Shown: positions 1 through 6,457 of the stretch, piece after piece
Numbering within the stretch: the stretch's first letter is position 1
Layout of the letters: each line of letters opens with the position of its first letter
The notes under the pieces: generated by a model
What the model was told of the DNA's origin: nothing
The model's database searches: none
The model's input: only the letters and a program-made list of their open reading frames with translations
From: Thermoleophilaceae bacterium
GTDB taxonomy: Bacteria > Actinomycetota > Thermoleophilia > Solirubrobacterales > JACPNS01
Direction of reading: 5' to 3'
Length of the DNA stretch: 36,831 nt
Assembly: GCA_016462645.1 (NCBI GenBank)
Contig: JAEMSX010000021.1
Coordinates: forward strand, 1 to 36,831
Translations under genes and position numbers: made by a program

Positions 1-1
1 T

Positions 2-661
2 CTTCTCGATGCGGTGGAAGCCGGTCCACTTGTCGCCCTTGGCGACGTCGTTCTCGCGGGCGTCGATCGCCGGGTCGAGGTTGCCGAAGCTCTCGGCCAC
101 GGGCTCGATCGTCTCGAATGGTTCGCGGGCCGACGCGAAGAGGCTCTTCGCCTTCGCGGTGTCGCCTGCCTTGATCGCCGCGGTGAAGGCCGCTGTGCGG
201 GTGACGAGTTCGTTCGTCTGACCCTCGACATAGGTCGCGTATCCGGCGGTTGCCTTGTTCAGGTCCTTCGAGCCTGTCGCGGCGCTGCCGCCGCTGCCGC
301 CGGTCACGATGATCTTGCCGTACTCGGTCGTCGAGCCGTTCGGGCAGTACGAGGAGTACTCGCCCGCGGGCAGGTTGAGCGAGAACTTGCGCGTCCCGCC
401 CGGGGTGATGTTCTCACGCTCACCGAGGATGCGCGTGCCGTCGAGAATCTCGTATTCAGTGACCTTGCCCGATCCGCTGGCAGTGATCACGAAGTTCTTC
501 GCGCCGGACGTGAGCTTGAGTTCCGCCGGCGAGCAACCGGCGTCGCTGATTCCGACTTTGACGGTCTCACCGCCCGAATCCGAGCTGCTTCCGCAGCCCG
601 AAAGGGCAAGGGTGAGGGGTACGCAGACGAGCAGGGGCGCAAAAGAACGCAACGACTTCAT
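2..661 (-). CDS. efeO: EfeO-like iron uptake lipoprotein (5' part, runs off left edge)
   Basis: Periplasmic or extracytoplasmic component of the Efe iron transport system, thought to bind iron and pass it to the EfeU permease. I translated 220 codons from an ATG at 661 down to the window edge. The start gives a lipoprotein signal ending in LALSGC (Cys 23). An N-terminal cupredoxin-like domain follows, with the YCPNGS segment near residue 115. The protein then enters an imelysin/M75 helical domain, and the family signature GFHRIE lies at the very edge. The C-terminal half is outside the window. It starts 26 bp after the efeU stop, so the two are one operon, and efeB may follow to the left. Family recognition is from sequence; the iron role is from characterised EfeUOB systems. 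Confidence 0.9.
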   Translation of the reverse strand, partial: MKSLRSFAPLLVCVPLTLALSGCGSSSDSGGETVKVGISDAGCSPAELKLTSGAKNFVITASGSGKVTEYEILDGTRILGERENITPGGTRKFSLNLPAGEYSSYCPNGSTTEYGKIIVTGGSGGSAATGSKDLNKATAGYATYVEGQTNELVTRTAAFTAAIKAGDTAKAKSLFASAREPFETIEPVAESFGNLDPAIDARENDVAKGDKWTGFHRIEK

Positions 662-687
662 ATGGCTTGACTCCAGGTGGCGCGTCG

Positions 688-1554
688 TCAGGACGCGGTA
701 GGTGAGGGCTGAACGTTGGGGGTCGATCGCCCGGCCGCACTCTTCTGAGGGCGGCTCTGCCTTGGCCAGAGGACATACGTGAGCATCGGGATCGCGTAAA
801 GGAGATACGCGGCGAGCTCGATCTGTGTGGGTTTGGGTTGCAGCCCGAGCATGCTCGTCAGCAGCGCTGACGAGATCGTGCCGGGGCTGACCAGCCAGGT
901 CAGGTCAAGCGCCTGGGCCTGGCCGAAGGTGATCCATCCGGATTCCCATGCGGTGTGCATCGTCGTCGCCAGCAGTCCGGCGGCGACCAGCACGAGCACA
1001 GCCGCGGTGAGGCGGAAGAAGCGGGAAAGGTTGAGTTTGATGCCGCCGCGGTAGATGCCGTATCCGATCGCGAATGACGTGATCAGGCCGAGCACGGCTC
1101 CGAGGCCGGCGGTGAGCGGGTTGGTCGCGCCGTCGAAGGCGGCGACAAGGAAGACTGCGGTTTCGAAGCCCTCGCGGATGACCGCGAAGAAGGCCATTGC
1201 GATCAGTGCCATCGCCGACCCCTCAGCGAGTGCGTTGGCGGCCTGGCCCTGGAGCTGGTTCTTCAGCTGAGCTGAGTGGCGGCACATCCAGACGATCATG
1301 AACGTGATCATCGCCACGGCGGCCGCGCCCACGACGGTCTCGAGCATTTCCTGCTGGCGCTGCGGCAACTCGGAACCCAGAACCTGAAGGCTGACGCCGA
1401 CAGCGACGCAGATCGCGACGGCGATGCCGACGCCTGCCCACATGTGCTTGAGCGTGTCCTCGCGGCCCTCGCGCTTCAAGAATGCGGCGAGGATTCCGAC
1501 GATCAGGGCCGCTTCGAGGCCTTCACGGAGTCCGATGATGAATGTTGGAAGCAC
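688..1554 (-). CDS. efeU: EfeU/FTR1-family iron permease
   Basis: Integral membrane permease of 288 aa, the usual length for the bacterial FTR1/EfeU family, which moves iron across the cytoplasmic membrane. Two REGxE motifs carry the iron-coordinating glutamates: REGLEA at residues 10-15 and REGFET near residue 127. About seven hydrophobic segments are visible. The start codon is GTG at 1554, chosen because the protein then begins directly at the first membrane helix (MLPTFIIGLREG). The Shine-Dalgarno match is weak. efeO follows 26 bp downstream on the same strand. The upstream region holds a DtxR/IdeR-like half-site pair (1591-1619), which suggests repression by iron. Confidence 0.93.
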   Translation of the reverse strand: MLPTFIIGLREGLEAALIVGILAAFLKREGREDTLKHMWAGVGIAVAICVAVGVSLQVLGSELPQRQQEMLETVVGAAAVAMITFMIVWMCRHSAQLKNQLQGQAANALAEGSAMALIAMAFFAVIREGFETAVFLVAAFDGATNPLTAGLGAVLGLITSFAIGYGIYRGGIKLNLSRFFRLTAAVLVLVAAGLLATTMHTAWESGWITFGQAQALDLTWLVSPGTISSALLTSMLGLQPKPTQIELAAYLLYAIPMLTYVLWPRQSRPQKSAAGRSTPNVQPSPTAS

Positions 1555-1590
1555 TGTGCCTACCTGGGAAAGAAGTTGGGTCGGGTGGGG

Positions 1591-1619
1591 TTAGGCATCC
1601 CTGATTAGGACAACCTAAT
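1591..1619 (-). promoter_or_regulatory. Candidate DtxR/IdeR-type iron box upstream of efeU
   Basis: Three TTAGG-type half-sites lie 37-65 bp upstream of the efeU start: TTAGG at 1591-1595, TTAGG at 1605-1609 and CCTAA at 1614-1618. ATTAGG-ACAA-CCTAAT (1604-1619) is a perfect inverted repeat. Read on the minus strand from 1618, the 19-mer matches the IdeR/DtxR consensus TTAGGTTAGGCTAACCTAA at 12 of 19 positions, with one arm perfect. The spacing between arms is shorter than in the consensus, so the regulator could be another metal sensor. The position in front of an iron uptake operon is what makes it credible. Confidence 0.5.
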
Positions 1620-1640
1620 GCTGCCAAAATAGCACAGTGT

Positions 1641-1657
1641 CCTAGCTCAGCGCTAGG
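1641..1657. repeat. Short inverted repeat between response regulator and efeU
   Basis: CCTAGC-TCAGC-GCTAGG is a perfect 6-bp inverted repeat with a 5-nt centre. It lies 26 bp past the response regulator stop and about 90 bp before efeU. On the minus strand a TATTTT follows it after 10 nt. It could be a weak terminator for the serS-regulator transcript or part of the efeU promoter region. The sequence alone does not decide. Confidence 0.35.
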
Positions 1658-1683
1658 GATTGGAAATCAGCTGTTGGGCAGGC

Positions 1684-2367
1684 TCAGCTGTTCGGCAGGA
1701 CTGCGCCGCTGGCGCCGCCCGTCTCTTCGACTTCCTCGTCCTCAAGCTCGGGAGCGTCGACGAGGTAGCGGAAGCGAACCGCGAGGGCGACAGCCTGTGT
1801 GCGGGTGTCGACCTCGAGCTTGCTGATCGCGTTGCGCACGTGGGTGTGCACGGTCGCGGGGCTGAGTGAGAGTTCGTTGGCGATGTCCTTGGCGCGCTTG
1901 CCCTCGGCGAGCAGCTGGAGGATCTCAACCTCACGCGGGCTCAGGGCCTCGAGGTTCGAGACGCCGGGCGAGGGGGCGTCGAATCCACCGTTGACGAAAG
2001 TGCCGCCACCGGCCACGGTGTGGACGGCCTCGTGCAGTTCCTGAGCGCTTGAGGACTTGAGGACGTATCCGGTGGCTCCGGCGCGCAGGGCGAGTGCGAG
2101 CAGGTCCGGCTGCGGGTGGGCGGTGAAGATGATGACCTTGGTGCCCGGGGACTGCTCGATGATCGCCTTGGTCGCGGCGATGCCGTCGATTGCCGGCATC
2201 TCGACGTCCATGATCACCACTTCGGGCTTCTCGGACTTGGCCAGGTCAATCGCCTCCAGGCCGTTCGCGGCCTCACCAACGACCTCGATGTCGTCGTTCT
2301 CGAGCAGGCGCAACTTGATTGCGTCTCGCACGATGTGGTGGTCGTCAGCGATTAGTACCTTGGTCAT
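1684..2367 (-). CDS. NarL/LuxR-family response regulator
   Basis: Two-domain response regulator of 227 aa. The receiver domain covers about residues 1-120, with acidic pocket D8-D9, phospho-acceptor D54 in IMDVEMP, a conserved Thr in IIFTAHP and Lys in YVLKSS. A LuxR-type helix-turn-helix spans about 140-205 (LSPREVEILQLLAEGK, then SPATVHTHVRNAISKL). A short acidic tail with repeated Glu follows. The ATG at 2367 overlaps the serS stop by 4 bp (ATGA), so it is translated from the serS message. No histidine kinase gene is present in the window, so its partner and targets are unknown. Confidence 0.93.
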   Translation of the reverse strand: MTKVLIADDHHIVRDAIKLRLLENDDIEVVGEAANGLEAIDLAKSEKPEVVIMDVEMPAIDGIAATKAIIEQSPGTKVIIFTAHPQPDLLALALRAGATGYVLKSSSAQELHEAVHTVAGGGTFVNGGFDAPSPGVSNLEALSPREVEILQLLAEGKRAKDIANELSLSPATVHTHVRNAISKLEVDTRTQAVALAVRFRYLVDAPELEDEEVEETGGASGAVLPNS

Positions 2368-3611
2368 GATTCTCCGATCGTGGATGGTGCCCCAAATCTC
2401 TGAAGCAACTCCGGGATTGTTACTACCCCGTTTTCGCCCTGATGATTTTCAAGTATTGCAATTATCGTGCGTCCGAGGGCTGTTGCGGTTCCGTTCAACG
2501 TATTTGCCGTGACCGGCGCGCCTCCGCCTTCGGGGCGTACACGGATGCCGAGGCGTCTTGCCTGGTAGTCCGTTGTGTTTGAACACGAGGTGAGTTCGCG
2601 GTAGGTCTGTTGGCTCGGGAGCCAAGCTTCGATATCAAACTTTTTAGCAGCGGAGGAGCCGAGATCGTCCACTGCGATGTTCACGACGCGGTAGGGAATC
2701 TGCAGATCCTGCATGATCGACTCCTCGACGGCGAGGATCCGTTCGTGCTCCTCAGCCGCCTTGGCCGGCTCGCAGAAGACGAACATCTCGACCTTCTCGA
2801 ACTGGTGCACACGGAAGATTCCGACCGTGTCCTTGCCGGCGGCTCCGGCCTCGCGACGGAAGCACGGACTGATTCCGGCGTAGCGCAGGGGGAGGTCTGC
2901 GGCATCGAGGATCTCGCCGTCGTGCAGGCTTGCGAGCGCGACCTCGCTGGTGCCGGTCAGATAGAGCTCGTCCTCCTCGACGCGGTAGATCTGCTGCTCG
3001 GTGTCGGGGAACATTCCGGTGCCGAAGAGCGCGCGCTCGCGGACGAGCACCGGCGGGATCACCGGGGTGAAGCCCTCGCCGGCGAGCTTTTCGATAATGA
3101 ACTGAACGATCGCCAGCTCGAGCCGGACGAGGTCGCCCTTCAGGTAGGCAAAGCGTGAGCCCGCGACCCGGGCGCCCGCCTCGAGATCGATCATCGACCC
3201 GGCGAGTTGCATGTGGTCAAGGCCGGATGCGGCGCCTTCGCCCCAGCGGCTGACCTCGGTGTCCTCGTCGGCCGCGGACGGATCGGGAGGATTGGGGAGG
3301 CTGCCCTGCACCGTGGCGAGCAGTTCCTCGATGTCTGCGAGTTCTTCTTTGAGCTGCTTGTTCTCGGCGGCAATCTGCTTCATCTCATCGATCGCGGCAG
3401 CGGCGTCACCGCCGTCGCGCTTGGCGCTCGCGATCGCATCGTTGGCGGCGTTCTGCTTGGCCGAGAGTTCTTCTGAGCGCGGCAGGATCTCGCGGCGACG
3501 GGCATCCAGTTCGAGCGCCTCACTCAGGCGGTCCTGCGAGCCGTCCTTGCGCCTGGCCAGCGCATCGAGCACCGGCTGCGGATCATTGCGAATCGACTTG
3601 AGGTCCAGCAT
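2364..3611 (-). CDS. serS: Seryl-tRNA synthetase
   Basis: Class II aminoacyl-tRNA synthetase of 415 aa that charges tRNA-Ser with serine in the cytoplasm. An N-terminal coiled-coil arm (about residues 30-105, rich in Glu/Lys/Ala) is the tRNA-binding domain. The catalytic core shows motif 2 (CFRREAGAAG and FRVHQFEKVEMF) and motif 3 near the C-terminus (LNGTATALGRTIIAILENHQ). The ATG at 3611 begins the standard MLDLKSIRNDP N-terminus. A TACGTT hexamer sits 6 nt upstream of the ATG with no Shine-Dalgarno, so the message may be leaderless. The stop overlaps the start of the response regulator. Confidence 0.97.
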   Translation of the reverse strand: MLDLKSIRNDPQPVLDALARRKDGSQDRLSEALELDARRREILPRSEELSAKQNAANDAIASAKRDGGDAAAAIDEMKQIAAENKQLKEELADIEELLATVQGSLPNPPDPSAADEDTEVSRWGEGAASGLDHMQLAGSMIDLEAGARVAGSRFAYLKGDLVRLELAIVQFIIEKLAGEGFTPVIPPVLVRERALFGTGMFPDTEQQIYRVEEDELYLTGTSEVALASLHDGEILDAADLPLRYAGISPCFRREAGAAGKDTVGIFRVHQFEKVEMFVFCEPAKAAEEHERILAVEESIMQDLQIPYRVVNIAVDDLGSSAAKKFDIEAWLPSQQTYRELTSCSNTTDYQARRLGIRVRPEGGGAPVTANTLNGTATALGRTIIAILENHQGENGVVTIPELLQRFGAPSTIGES

Positions 3612-3617
3612 CAGGTC

Positions 3618-3623
3618 AACGTA
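3618..3623 (-). promoter_or_regulatory. Candidate -10 box for a leaderless serS transcript
   Basis: TACGTT on the minus strand lies 6 nt before the serS ATG and fits TANNNT. TATACG, 2 bp further upstream with an 8-nt spacer, is an alternative register. No Shine-Dalgarno is present between it and the start. This is inference from spacing only. Confidence 0.4.
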
Positions 3624-3635
3624 TACCGGCCGCGT

Positions 3636-3651
3636 CGGTGGCTTCCCACCG
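3636..3651 (-). terminator. Hairpin after the cytochrome c gene
   Basis: CGGTGG-CTTC-CCACCG is a perfect 6-bp stem with a 4-nt loop, 12-27 nt beyond the cytochrome c stop and just upstream of serS. There is no T-run after it. It is a likely stop or pause signal separating the cytochrome gene from serS. Confidence 0.4.
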
Positions 3652-3662
3652 TGCGGCGAGGC

Positions 3663-4049
3663 TCAGTCCGGGTTGCGGCCCGAGTACTTCGCGAGGAAGA
3701 TCGCGACTGCCTTGGCTTCATCGCCGGTGACGATGTTGCCGGGCATGATTGCGCCGGAGAACCCGCCCTGGCGGATTGCGGTGATGACGGACTGGTAGGT
3801 CTCCTTGCGCTGATCGAAGTTCGGGCCGTTGGTGCGGTCCTTCGAGTTCGTCTCACCGGACGGCTTTGAACCGTGTGTTCCGGCGTAGGAGATCGTGTGG
3901 CAGCCGCCGCACTTCTCGGAGAAGGTCTGTGCGCCCGCGCCGGCGACAGTCTTGGACGGAACGCTGACTCCCTGACTCCCACAGCCGGACGCAAAAGCGG
4001 CGACCACGAAGAGCGCGAGCACAAGCAAGGATCGAGTGCGGTTGAACAT
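3663..4049 (-). CDS. Lipoprotein monohaem cytochrome c
   Basis: Small c-type cytochrome of 128 aa that would carry electrons at the outer face of the cytoplasmic membrane. The N-terminus is a lipoprotein signal ending in FASGC (Cys 23). The haem-binding motif CGGCH is at residues 47-51, and Met 102 in AIMPGN is the probable axial ligand, the usual arrangement for this class. I chose ATG 4049 over an upstream in-frame TTG (4091) because it gives a clean signal peptide and has TATTAT 8 nt upstream. The gene is divergent from the flavin reductase-like gene, with 53 bp between starts. Its redox partner is not evident; it is not part of a terminal oxidase cluster here. Confidence 0.88.
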   Translation of the reverse strand: MFNRTRSLLVLALFVVAAFASGCGSQGVSVPSKTVAGAGAQTFSEKCGGCHTISYAGTHGSKPSGETNSKDRTNGPNFDQRKETYQSVITAIRQGGFSGAIMPGNIVTGDEAKAVAIFLAKYSGRNPD

Positions 4050-4057
4050 CGGCGGGG

Positions 4058-4063
4058 ATAATA
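4058..4063 (-). promoter_or_regulatory. Candidate -10 box of the cytochrome c gene
   Basis: TATTAT on the minus strand matches the TATAAT consensus at 5 of 6 positions. It ends 8 nt before the ATG at 4049. There is no Shine-Dalgarno in between, so transcription may begin at or next to the start codon. Confidence 0.45.
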
Positions 4064-4102
4064 CGCGACGGAAAAGCGAATGCTGGTTCAATTACACGGC
4101 GA

Positions 4103-4594
4103 ATGGCAGATGCGGGGGAAATCAGGCGCTTCAGGAGCGCGATCGGACAGTTCGCCACGGGCGTTTGCGTGGTGACTTCGTTCTCCGAAAACGGACCGAC
4201 GGGTATGACCGCAAATGCGATCACCTCGCTCTCGCTCGAGCCGTTGCTGATGATCGTCTGCTTCGACCGCACCGCTCGCACGCGCGCGGCGGCGGAGACG
4301 AGCGGGCGCGTGGCCGTGAATGTTTTGTCTTCCGAGCAGGAGGGCCTCTCAAAGACGTTTGCGTCGAAAGCGACCGAAGAGGAGAAGTTTGCCGGCGTGG
4401 GTTGGACCGAGCACGCGGGTGCGCCTGTTCTGGACGGAGCGATCGCCTGGTTTGCCGGGGCATTGGCCGATCTCCGCCCCGGCGGCGACCACGAGATCGG
4501 CATCGTCGCCATCGAGGAGTTCGGCGACGCCCCGGGCGAGCCGCTGCTCTACCACCGCGGCGCCTACGCGCGCATGATGGGCGAGATCTACTGA
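4103..4594 (+). CDS. Flavin reductase-like, FMN-binding split-barrel protein
   Basis: A 163-aa protein of the flavin reductase-like (HpaC/FMN-binding split barrel) family. Members use NAD(P)H to reduce free flavin, often for a partner monooxygenase. Visible family features are ATGVCVVTS near residues 18-26, the flavin-binding stretch GMTANAITSLSLEP near 34-47, and the C-terminal PLLYHRGAYARM. The length is typical. ATG 4103 is used although no good Shine-Dalgarno is visible. No monooxygenase is adjacent, so the physiological partner is unknown. Two hairpins follow the stop. Confidence 0.85.
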   Translation: MADAGEIRRFRSAIGQFATGVCVVTSFSENGPTGMTANAITSLSLEPLLMIVCFDRTARTRAAAETSGRVAVNVLSSEQEGLSKTFASKATEEEKFAGVGWTEHAGAPVLDGAIAWFAGALADLRPGGDHEIGIVAIEEFGDAPGEPLLYHRGAYARMMGEIY

Positions 4595-4606
4595 CGCCGG
4601 CACTGG

Positions 4607-4676
4607 CTTCCTCAAGGTTTTGCTGAGGAGGGGGTCGTGTGCGGATCCGCCCGACACCCCGCCCGGGAAGGCGGGG
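4607..4676. terminator. Two tandem hairpins in a convergent intergenic region
   Basis: Hairpin 1 is TCCTCA (4609-4614) pairing with TGAGGA (4624-4629), extended by a wobble and one more pair. Hairpin 2 is CCCCGCC (4657-4663) pairing with GGCGGGG (4670-4676) over a 6-nt loop. They lie between the flavin reductase gene and the oppositely oriented secreted protein gene, so they probably end both transcripts. Neither has a long T-run. Confidence 0.55.
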
Positions 4677-4711
4677 CGTTGGGGCGATTCCGTCAGACCG
4701 ATCGGTCGCCG

Positions 4712-5152
4712 CTACGGAACGACGACGGTCGCGTTCGAGGCGATCTCGTGTCCCTTGCGCGCGTACGGGATGTGGTCGTTGCCATTGAGCTCAACGGTCA
4801 CCTGGTGGGTGCCGCTGGCCAGTTTGCCCATGTAGTACGCGTTGCCGTAGAGCCGCGTGACCTTCACTCCGTCGATCAGGAGGTGGGCGTGACCCTCGCC
4901 CTTGACGTGCTTGCCGCTGGCGTGTTCAGGTGCCCAGCGGAAGCCGCGCGTGGTGACGAACAGGTTGTATCCCGCCATCTTGTCCGGCTTGACCTTGATC
5001 GAGACCTTCATGTTCTTGGCTGCCGCGTGTGTGGCGCCGGTCATGCCGTCCGCATTTGCGATTGAGCTCCCGACGGTCAGTGCGGCGAGTGCGAAGACTG
5101 CGAAGACTGCGGCCAGGCCGGCGCGCGCAGACGTGTACTTGGTGAGAAGCAT
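4712..5152 (-). CDS. Small secreted protein with GHAHL motif, possible metal binding
   Basis: A 146-aa exported protein. The ATG at 5152 has a good Shine-Dalgarno (AAAGGAA, 9 nt upstream) and gives a signal peptide of about 31 residues. The roughly 100-residue mature domain looks all-beta and contains GYNLFVTTRGFRWAPEH, GEGHAHLLIDG, TRLYGN and ELNGNDH. I recognise this pattern (GxNL...FrfaPE...GHAHLyvnG...LNxNDH) from uncharacterised periplasmic proteins in many bacteria but know no established name. The clustered histidines (HASGKH, GHAH, NDH) suggest metal, perhaps copper, binding; that is inference. A longer in-frame extension upstream reads as non-protein and was rejected. The membrane protein gene just upstream ends 62 bp before it. 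Confidence 0.75.
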   Translation of the reverse strand: MLLTKYTSARAGLAAVFAVFALAALTVGSSIANADGMTGATHAAAKNMKVSIKVKPDKMAGYNLFVTTRGFRWAPEHASGKHVKGEGHAHLLIDGVKVTRLYGNAYYMGKLASGTHQVTVELNGNDHIPYARKGHEIASNATVVVP

Positions 5153-5183
5153 TGAAAGATTCCTTTGGTTCGTTTGAATGGAC

Positions 5184-5206
5184 CCGCCGAGCGGCTGGCT
5201 CGGCGG
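5184..5206 (-). terminator. Strong 9-bp hairpin between membrane protein and secreted protein genes
   Basis: CCGCCGAGC and GCTCGGCGG form a perfect 9-bp stem over a 5-nt loop. It begins 8 nt after the stop of the upstream membrane protein gene and ends 31 nt before the ATG of the secreted protein. No T-run follows. It could be a terminator, an attenuator, or a structure that stabilises the 5' end of a processed secreted-protein message. Confidence 0.5.
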
Positions 5207-5214
5207 CAGTTGCT

Positions 5215-5802
5215 TCAGACGAACGCGAGCGGTGGCGCGCGGCCCGCTTGGCACGAAACCAGCGGCGCTGAAGCCGCACGCCTGGGGGCCGGGGAAGAAG
5301 CACGGATCGCGGCGCGCGCACGGATCAGTTCGCCGCGCCAAGCGCGCACGAGCCGCGCCACGGCGACCAGTCCGCGCAGCGTCAGCCGCGCGATCAGAAA
5401 CGCGAGCAGTCCGATCGCCGCCTGCACCGGCACGCCGACGGCAAACAGTGTCGTCGCCGACACGTACACGGCAGAAGCCGACGCAAGCTCGATCAGCTCG
5501 CCGCCGACAAAACCGAGCGCGGGCACGAGCATCGCCAGCGCGGCGCGGTTCCGCCACGGGGGATCGGTCGCGTCAGCGTCGACCCGGGCGAAGAGTGTGC
5601 GGGCCACAAGCCCGAACGCGACCACGGTGAGCAACGAGGCCAACCAGCCGGCGGCGGGGAGGTAGCCGTGGACGGACCGCGCGGTCGGGTCGCCGGCGAT
5701 CCCGAGCAGCCCGTAGACGAGTTGGTGCCCGGCGCCGTAGCCGAGCAGAACCAGACCGAGGGCGAAGGCGACCGTGCCGTTGTTCGCTTTTGTGGGCTGC
5801 AC
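5215..5802 (-). CDS. Four-helix membrane protein of unknown function
   Basis: A 195-aa integral membrane protein with about four hydrophobic segments (roughly residues 10-34, 48-68, 85-110 and 115-140) and an Arg/Ala-rich C-terminal tail. I do not recognise a family. The start is taken as GTG 5802; TAGTCT lies 10 nt upstream and no Shine-Dalgarno is visible. A histidine sits in the first helix (GAGHQLVYG). It is followed on the same strand by the secreted GHAHL protein, so the pair may act together, but a strong hairpin lies between them. Confidence 0.7.
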   Translation of the reverse strand: MQPTKANNGTVAFALGLVLLGYGAGHQLVYGLLGIAGDPTARSVHGYLPAAGWLASLLTVVAFGLVARTLFARVDADATDPPWRNRAALAMLVPALGFVGGELIELASASAVYVSATTLFAVGVPVQAAIGLLAFLIARLTLRGLVAVARLVRAWRGELIRARAAIRASSPAPRRAASAPLVSCQAGRAPPLAFV

Positions 5803-5844
5803 TGCGGCAGCGAGACTAGTGCGGCGCGGTGCGCGAGGCGCCGA

Positions 5845-6282
5845 CTAGAACAAGCCGCCGCTGGTCGTGCCCGCGCGGAACGCGAGGCCGGCGATGATCA
5901 GGCAGCCGAGCGCCATCACGCGGGTCTCGGCGATGAAAATCTTCATGGCGAGTTGGCCGGCCTCGTCCTCGGGCAGCTTCTCGTAGTCGATGTCGCCGAC
6001 CACCTGCTGCGCTGCTCCGACGCGCATCATCTCGGTGATCAGCATCAGCGGCAGGGGGAGCAGGCCGTACAGGTAGTGCAGATCCGAGGAAGCCTTGTGA
6101 TCGCTCAGCAGCAATGAGACGCCGAGCACGGTCTGGACGATGATCGCCGCCTGCGCAACGCGCAGCAGATACCAGAACGCGATGCTCGGGCTGCGCGAGA
6201 GCCAGGCGTATACGCCCCATGCTCCGGCGATCAGATTGAGCACCACGACGGCGACTCCGACGACTAGGTGAACGTTGGCCAC
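5845..6282 (-). CDS. Small membrane protein of unknown function, divergent from nuoA
   Basis: A 145-aa protein with four hydrophobic segments: about residues 4-28, 36-60, 70-88 and 115-140. No family was recognised. I chose GTG 6282 over TTG 6336 because TAATGT lies 7 nt upstream, the layout of a leaderless transcript, and because the protein then begins right at its first helix. The 18-codon extension from TTG 6336 cannot be excluded. Conserved-looking features include SDHKASSDLHYLYG in a loop, where histidines might bind a metal or haem; that is speculation. It ends 42 bp before the next gene on the same strand. Confidence 0.68.
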   Translation of the reverse strand: MANVHLVVGVAVVVLNLIAGAWGVYAWLSRSPSIAFWYLLRVAQAAIIVQTVLGVSLLLSDHKASSDLHYLYGLLPLPLMLITEMMRVGAAQQVVGDIDYEKLPEDEAGQLAMKIFIAETRVMALGCLIIAGLAFRAGTTSGGLF

Positions 6283-6289
6283 GGCGCGA

Positions 6290-6295
6290 ACATTA
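6290..6295 (-). promoter_or_regulatory. Candidate -10 box for a leaderless transcript (gene at 5845-6282)
   Basis: TAATGT on the minus strand fits TANNNT and ends 7 nt before GTG 6282. No Shine-Dalgarno lies between. The site decides the choice of start for this gene, as inference. Confidence 0.4.
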
Positions 6296-6345
6296 CGCAG
6301 CGCCGCGGGCGCCGAGAACGCACTAGTTTGCGCCAAATTGCACTA

Positions 6346-6374
6346 TGTAACACGTTGTCACAATGTCATATGAT
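6346..6374 (+). promoter_or_regulatory. Candidate nuo operon promoter with palindromic operator
   Basis: TATGAT at 6369-6374 is a good -10 box about 84 bp upstream of nuoA. Where the -35 should lie is TGTAACA-CGT-TGTCACA (6346-6362), two copies of the self-palindromic TGTNACA 10 bp apart. This overlap of an operator-like element with the promoter suggests control of the operon by a dimeric regulator. It does not fit the Rex consensus (TTGTGAA-N4-TTCACAA) and misses the CRP spacing by one base, so the regulator is unknown. Confidence 0.45.
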
Positions 6375-6457
6375 GGAGCCGCGGTCGTGTTCCCGGCTGC
6401 GCTCGTGACTTTCCCACCCCCCCGTTGTGCTTTACAAGACTGGAAAGGTCGACAAGG

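Noticed and set aside
14-670. Plus-strand 218-codon frame over the left edge
   Set aside because: It is the shadow of efeO, which on the minus strand shows a lipobox, cupredoxin region and the M75 GFHRIE motif.
1625-1657. Similarity of the efeU upstream sequence to a common synthetic constitutive promoter family (GCTAGC/CTAGG elements)
   Set aside because: Only short CTAG-containing pieces match, in a natural chromosomal context; judged coincidence.
5153-5557. N-terminal extension of the secreted protein's open frame to 5557
   Set aside because: It is Arg/Cys-rich, overlaps the membrane protein gene, and lacks family character; the ATG at 5152 has a good Shine-Dalgarno and a signal peptide.
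6346-6362. Rex (NADH-sensing) operator before nuoA
   Set aside because: Compared with TTGTGAA-N4-TTCACAA, only one half-site matches and the spacing is wrong. Kept only as an unassigned palindromic element.
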